From the NCBI RefSeq assembly GCF_028690125.1, contig NZ_JAQVBV010000022.1, positions 1-64,000 on the forward strand: a stretch of 64,000 nt of DNA, given 5' to 3'. The notes under the pieces were generated by a model that was not told the origin of the DNA, ran no database searches, and saw only the letters and a list, made by a program, of their open reading frames with translations. The DNA comes from Bacteroides sp. (GTDB lineage Bacteria; Bacteroidota; Bacteroidia; Bacteroidales; Bacteroidaceae). Below are positions 60,706 through 64,000 of the stretch, piece after piece. Every line of letters starts with the position of its first letter. Positions within the stretch are counted from its first letter, which is position 1. A program made the translations under genes and the position numbers.

Positions 60706-62724
60706 TTAATCGTTAGAAAGCGTATACAGTTCATTAGAGCAGTCTGATATTATTGAAAGGAAACGTTCGTACTGCTTCAAAATGTCGCTTATAACCTCTT
60801 CCTTTGTGAAATATTGGATGTCATATCCTTTTCTTCCATCATTGAAATAGGTTACGGGAATGTATACCTTTTCGTCGCCAATTTCAGGAGCATTCTCTTC
60901 ATTTATTAAATAATCAGAAATAGTTTTGGGTTGCGCCTTAACGCCATACTTGAAGTTCATCAAGCTATTATGAACTATCTCCAATTCAATACCTGTTTTT
61001 GATGGGATTATATCTGTCATCTTGGCTTCAATTCCATTAGCTTTCAATTCTGCAATCAAATCTTTAAATGCAGGAACAACAGTTGTTTCAATAAATTTCT
61101 TCACATCTCTCTTTTTTGAGTAGGTAAGAATTCTCTCCAGTCTCTCTTTCCACAACCGACCTGACCAATATGAAGTAGAATGAGAAAATTTGGTGGAGTG
61201 ATACCTCGCATCTATATTTAGTGCTTTTAGCAGGTTGTAACAGAACATAAGCATTAGTACCGCAAAAGGTAGAGCTGCGACCAAAGTCATTGTCTGTAAT
61301 GAATCTAAACCACCAAGGCTTAATAAGCTCAAAGAAAGACCGGCTAACAGTACTCCCCAAAAAATATTTTGCCATTTAGGAGAGGTTTTAGCATTTTTAG
61401 TGGCAATATTGTTCATTACATAGATACCGGAATCGGCTGATGTAATGAAAAATATACATATAATAAAAAGTGTAAATGTAGTAGTGATGGTTTCTAAGGG
61501 TAACTGCTTTAGAAAACTAAAAAGCAGTATTTCGGGCTGACTGACAAGAGAGCTCAGGGCTCCTTCTGACTGATGCTGTTCCATCCATATGGCTGTATTT
61601 CCGAATATAGTCATCCATAAAAAGTTAAACAATGAAGGAATCAATATGACGGCAAAGATAAATTCACGGATAGTTCGTCCTTTGGATATTTTGGCAATGA
61701 ACAGCCCCACGTAAGGAGACCATGAAATCCACCATGCCCAATATAATATTGTCCACCCTGAGAACCACCCTTGACGGCCCGGCTCATAGGAATAGGTATT
61801 AAATGTTAACGATATAAAGTTACTGAAGTAGTTGCCTATCCCTTCAGAAAAAGTACCTAATAAATATACTGTAGGACCTGCGAAAAGAATGAATAGCATT
61901 AGGATAACGGCTGTAGATATATTTATCTGGCTTAAAAGTTTGACTCCTTTCCCTAATCCTGTGATGCTTGAAATAATGGATATGAGCATTATGACCACGA
62001 CAATCATTGCTTGGTGAGGGAAACTATTTTGTGGCATAATCCCCATATTTGCAAGACCTGCATTGAGCTGTACAACACCAAATCCTAAAGTAGTTGCCAA
62101 ACCAAAGAAAGTACTGCACAAGGCAAATACATCAATTATGTTTCCTAAACGACCATGTATTTTATCCTTTAGCATAGGATAGAAAACACTGCGCAAAGAC
62201 AATGGCAATTTATATCGGTACGTAAAATAGGCCAATGAAAGCCCTACAACGGCGTAAATAGCCCATGCATGTAGACCCCAATGGAAAAATGTATATAGTT
62301 GAGCTTCTTTAGCGCGTTCGGCTAAAGACAGGGTTTCACTGGCAGGATTCGCATAGTGCGATATCGGTTCTGCTACACCAAAGTACATTAATCCGATTCC
62401 CATTCCCGCCGCAAACAACATCGCAACCCAAGAGAAGAATGAGTATTCAGGTTTCTGGTCGTCACTGCCCAACTTGGTTTTGCCATGTTTACTTAGCGCC
62501 AAAGAGATAAGAAATATGACAAAAACAGTAACGGATATAACATAAAACCAACTTAAATTGGCAAAAATCTGTTCTTTGATTATTGAAAGTACAATTTGTG
62601 CTTTAACAGGAAACAATCCGCAAAATAAGGATATGCCGACAATAAACATCAGGCTGGGAATAGCTACTGATTTAACAAAGGTTGATTTGAGTTCGAATTT
62701 TTCGTGTAATTTGAGTTTAATCAT
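60706..62724 (-). CDS. BCCT-family betaine/carnitine/choline transporter
   Basis: The 672-residue protein has about twelve membrane segments and the BCCT hallmarks GMGIGLMYFGVAEPI (about 88-103) and WTILYWAWWISWSPYVGLF (about 327-345). The C-terminal cytoplasmic part is about 150 residues longer than in the small transporters, as in osmosensing members such as BetT. It imports a quaternary amine or related osmolyte by sodium or proton symport. Substrate cannot be assigned. It is monocistronic, convergent with the TolC gene. Confidence 0.92.
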   Translation of the reverse strand: MIKLKLHEKFELKSTFVKSVAIPSLMFIVGISLFCGLFPVKAQIVLSIIKEQIFANLSWFYVISVTVFVIFLISLALSKHGKTKLGSDDQKPEYSFFSWVAMLFAAGMGIGLMYFGVAEPISHYANPASETLSLAERAKEAQLYTFFHWGLHAWAIYAVVGLSLAYFTYRYKLPLSLRSVFYPMLKDKIHGRLGNIIDVFALCSTFFGLATTLGFGVVQLNAGLANMGIMPQNSFPHQAMIVVVIMLISIISSITGLGKGVKLLSQINISTAVILMLFILFAGPTVYLLGTFSEGIGNYFSNFISLTFNTYSYEPGRQGWFSGWTILYWAWWISWSPYVGLFIAKISKGRTIREFIFAVILIPSLFNFLWMTIFGNTAIWMEQHQSEGALSSLVSQPEILLFSFLKQLPLETITTTFTLFIICIFFITSADSGIYVMNNIATKNAKTSPKWQNIFWGVLLAGLSLSLLSLGGLDSLQTMTLVAALPFAVLMLMFCYNLLKALNIDARYHSTKFSHSTSYWSGRLWKERLERILTYSKKRDVKKFIETTVVPAFKDLIAELKANGIEAKMTDIIPSKTGIELEIVHNSLMNFKYGVKAQPKTISDYLINEENAPEIGDEKVYIPVTYFNDGRKGYDIQYFTKEEVISDILKQYERFLSIISDCSNELYTLSND

Positions 62725-63098
62725 TTGTATTTATTTTGAATTTACTGATTTAGTATAGTAATGCTAAATTAATAATAGCCAAAGTTGTTCAACCTTAGCA
62801 TATTGTTTTAATCTCCTTAAATTATTTGGGAGTAATCCGACTACCGATATTAGTACAATGCTGACGTTAGATAAGAAGAAATACTATCGTTTCTTTATAT
62901 ATATCAGCAAATATACGATTTTTTACGATGGTATCCAAAATTATGGAGCCTATTGGTTAGGACTAAAATAAAAGCATTACGCTGTTTAGTTCGAATACAG
63001 TTCATGCACGAGGTGTGAATATTTTTAAATAAACGGTTCTGCCGTCCAATCTTGTTTCGACGTTAAGAGCCCGTGAATAAGGTGAGTTCGAGAATTGA
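62725..63098. other. Intergenic region, upstream of the BCCT gene
   Basis: No gene is seen. It is AT-rich and ends in IS982 debris. An isolated GGACTAAAA motif occurs at about 62959, as near 6872 and 7081, without evident function. Confidence 0.45.
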
Positions 63099-63344
63099 TT
63101 AGAATAAAGTAAACTGCCTATCAACCGCTTTTTTCAGGTTGATAGACGGTTTTTTGAGAAAGAAATAATATGTAGTAGCGCGCAACAGATTCACCGCAAA
63201 ATAATGAAATGACCTATACCTTGAATATTCCATTTGTGCTATATTCTTAAGTTCATCATTAATGGTTTCAATAATGGCGCTTTTTCTGAGTAATATTCAA
63301 TCCGATGCTTTCATGATTGCTCCTTTTTACCTTGTTTTGAGGAT
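63099..63344 (-). pseudogene. IS982-family transposase, C-terminal remnant
   Basis: The minus strand encodes ILLRKSAIIETINDELKN followed by IAQMEYSRYRSFHYF and FLKKPSINL, the typical C-terminus of IS982 transposases, ending at the TAA 63099-63101. An in-frame TGA (63297-63299) replaces a codon just before ILLRK. Sequence upstream of about 63344 is unrelated. Only about 75 of about 290 codons remain, so the element is dead. Confidence 0.85.
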
Positions 63345-63524
63345 TTATTTATCAACTGCTGATTCTACTCTTACCTCATCTCTTTGAGGAAGAAGAACGA
63401 CTAAATTTCCTTGGTAAGTAGTAATTTTCAGTATAGGGTTAAAGTCTGAATCTGTTGTAGCAATAATAAGCATATCGGCAAATTCATACTCGTAATCTTC
63501 TTGTAAAGCTATCTGATCCCAAAT
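63345..63524 (-). pseudogene. Fragment of an unidentified gene, weakly NYN/PIN-like
   Basis: The minus strand is open for 60 codons without a start and ends in TAA at 63345-63347. The segment FADMLIIATTDSDFNPILK then QGNLVVLL resembles the D-x-D core of NYN/PIN-type nucleases, but the match is short. An upstream stop (63525-63527) closes the frame. It abuts the IS982 remnant, so the two were brought together by decay. Confidence 0.35.
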
Positions 63525-63548
63525 TTATTCATTTCTATTTGAAATATA

Positions 63549-64000
63549 TCATTTACTTTCCAGACTTATACCAGAAGGCAAATGCATTTGATAAGCAATA
63601 CGTTCTGTACCATTCTTCACGTAAATAATACCACAACGCTGGAAGCCGTACTTCGTTAAAATGTATTGCATCACTTTATTATCGCGATGTGTATCCACAC
63701 GAATATTGTCACAACGTTGAAAGCACCAATCGAAACAGGCTTCCGATACTCCTTTTTGTTTACCGCTTGTAGCCATTCGATGAATCACTCCGTAAGGTTT
63801 ATCAGTGAGCCAAGTGCCATCATAGATATGCTGATAGGTAGGATCCTCTCCTAATATAAAACAAAAAGTTCCCAAAATTTCACCTTGTTCGTCTGTACAA
63901 ACGAAGCTATGAGCATCTTCGATCTCTTGACGAATCAGGGTGTCAGAAGGATAACCATCTATCCATTGAGTAGCATTCCCATTTGCACGCATAAAGGCAC
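63549..64000 (-). CDS. GNAT-family N-acetyltransferase, 5' end outside the window
   Basis: The visible 150 residues have the GNAT beta-strand pattern (ILGTFCFILGEDPTY, GVIHRMATSG, the CoA-loop region KGVSEACFDWCF and NIRVDTHRDNKVMQYILTKYGFQRCG). ATG at 63992 starts MRANGNATQW, but the codons before it (AF) fit the family helix ending QAFMRANGN, so the true start lies beyond 64000. It acetylates an unknown amine substrate. Confidence 0.85.
   Translation of the reverse strand, partial: AFMRANGNATQWIDGYPSDTLIRQEIEDAHSFVCTDEQGEILGTFCFILGEDPTYQHIYDGTWLTDKPYGVIHRMATSGKQKGVSEACFDWCFQRCDNIRVDTHRDNKVMQYILTKYGFQRCGIIYVKNGTERIAYQMHLPSGISLESK

Noticed and set aside
62940..62980. GGACTAAAA motif as an integration site
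   Set aside because: The motif is short and occurs at unrelated places without flanking repeats or an integrase gene.

Overview
The window reads as chromosomal DNA of a gut Bacteroides, close to the B. thetaiotaomicron group. The evidence is a hybrid two-component system, TonB-dependent receptors, a GH95 enzyme, a thr gene order of thrA, phosphoglycerate-mutase-like gene and thrC, a TPP-riboswitch-led thiamine uptake operon, and repeated promoters with the Bacteroides -7 element TANNTTTG (sometimes with TTTG about 20 nt upstream). No tRNA, rRNA or CRISPR array was recognised.

Region 1 (1 to about 7235) is the right part of an integrated mobile region. It begins inside a group II intron (domain V at 32-65), continues through a 3' exon stub, a strong perfect hairpin and an RteC-type regulator of CTnDOT-family elements. 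Next come a MocR regulator and an aminotransferase facing tail to tail, with a shared promoter motif. The region ends with the first 86 codons of a restriction-modification gene cut by an IS3-family element (5261-6701) that lacks a target duplication. It abuts a truncated AlkD-like DNA-repair gene.

Region 2 (7.2-28.2 kb) is mostly metabolic and surface genes: a Cys/Met-metabolism PLP enzyme, an EamA exporter, a lipoprotein, a 1351-codon hybrid two-component sensor next to an outer-membrane barrel and a DUF1080 lipoprotein. These are followed by an arginase pseudogene, an MscS channel, the TPP-riboswitch operon (outer-membrane receptor, PnuT, thiamine pyrophosphokinase), a Tat-exported TIM-barrel protein and a GH95 enzyme.

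Region 3 (28.7-34.9 kb) is the threonine operon on the minus strand (thrA, phosphoglycerate-mutase-like probable homoserine kinase, thrC). It is preceded by an undetected-by-length 19-codon leader rich in Thr and Met. An asparaginase pseudogene with an internal deletion lies upstream.

Region 4 (35.3-45 kb) is the most unusual part. A minus-strand cluster encodes two SGNH hydrolases, an MBOAT O-acyltransferase, a PqqD-like protein and an HPr-kinase-like protein whose Walker A motif is degenerate. A membrane-bound AraC-type regulator lies immediately upstream. The same 14-bp direct-repeat operator sits at the same distance from the -7 element before both the cluster and the regulator gene. A TPR/HTH membrane regulator follows.

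Region 5 (45.5-64 kb) contains two paralogous exported proteins flanking radA and a FAD-dependent oxidoreductase, a LuxR-type regulator, a TonB-dependent receptor, an AraC regulator divergent from an RND efflux operon, a BCCT transporter, IS982 debris, and the C-terminal part of a GNAT acetyltransferase that runs off the window.
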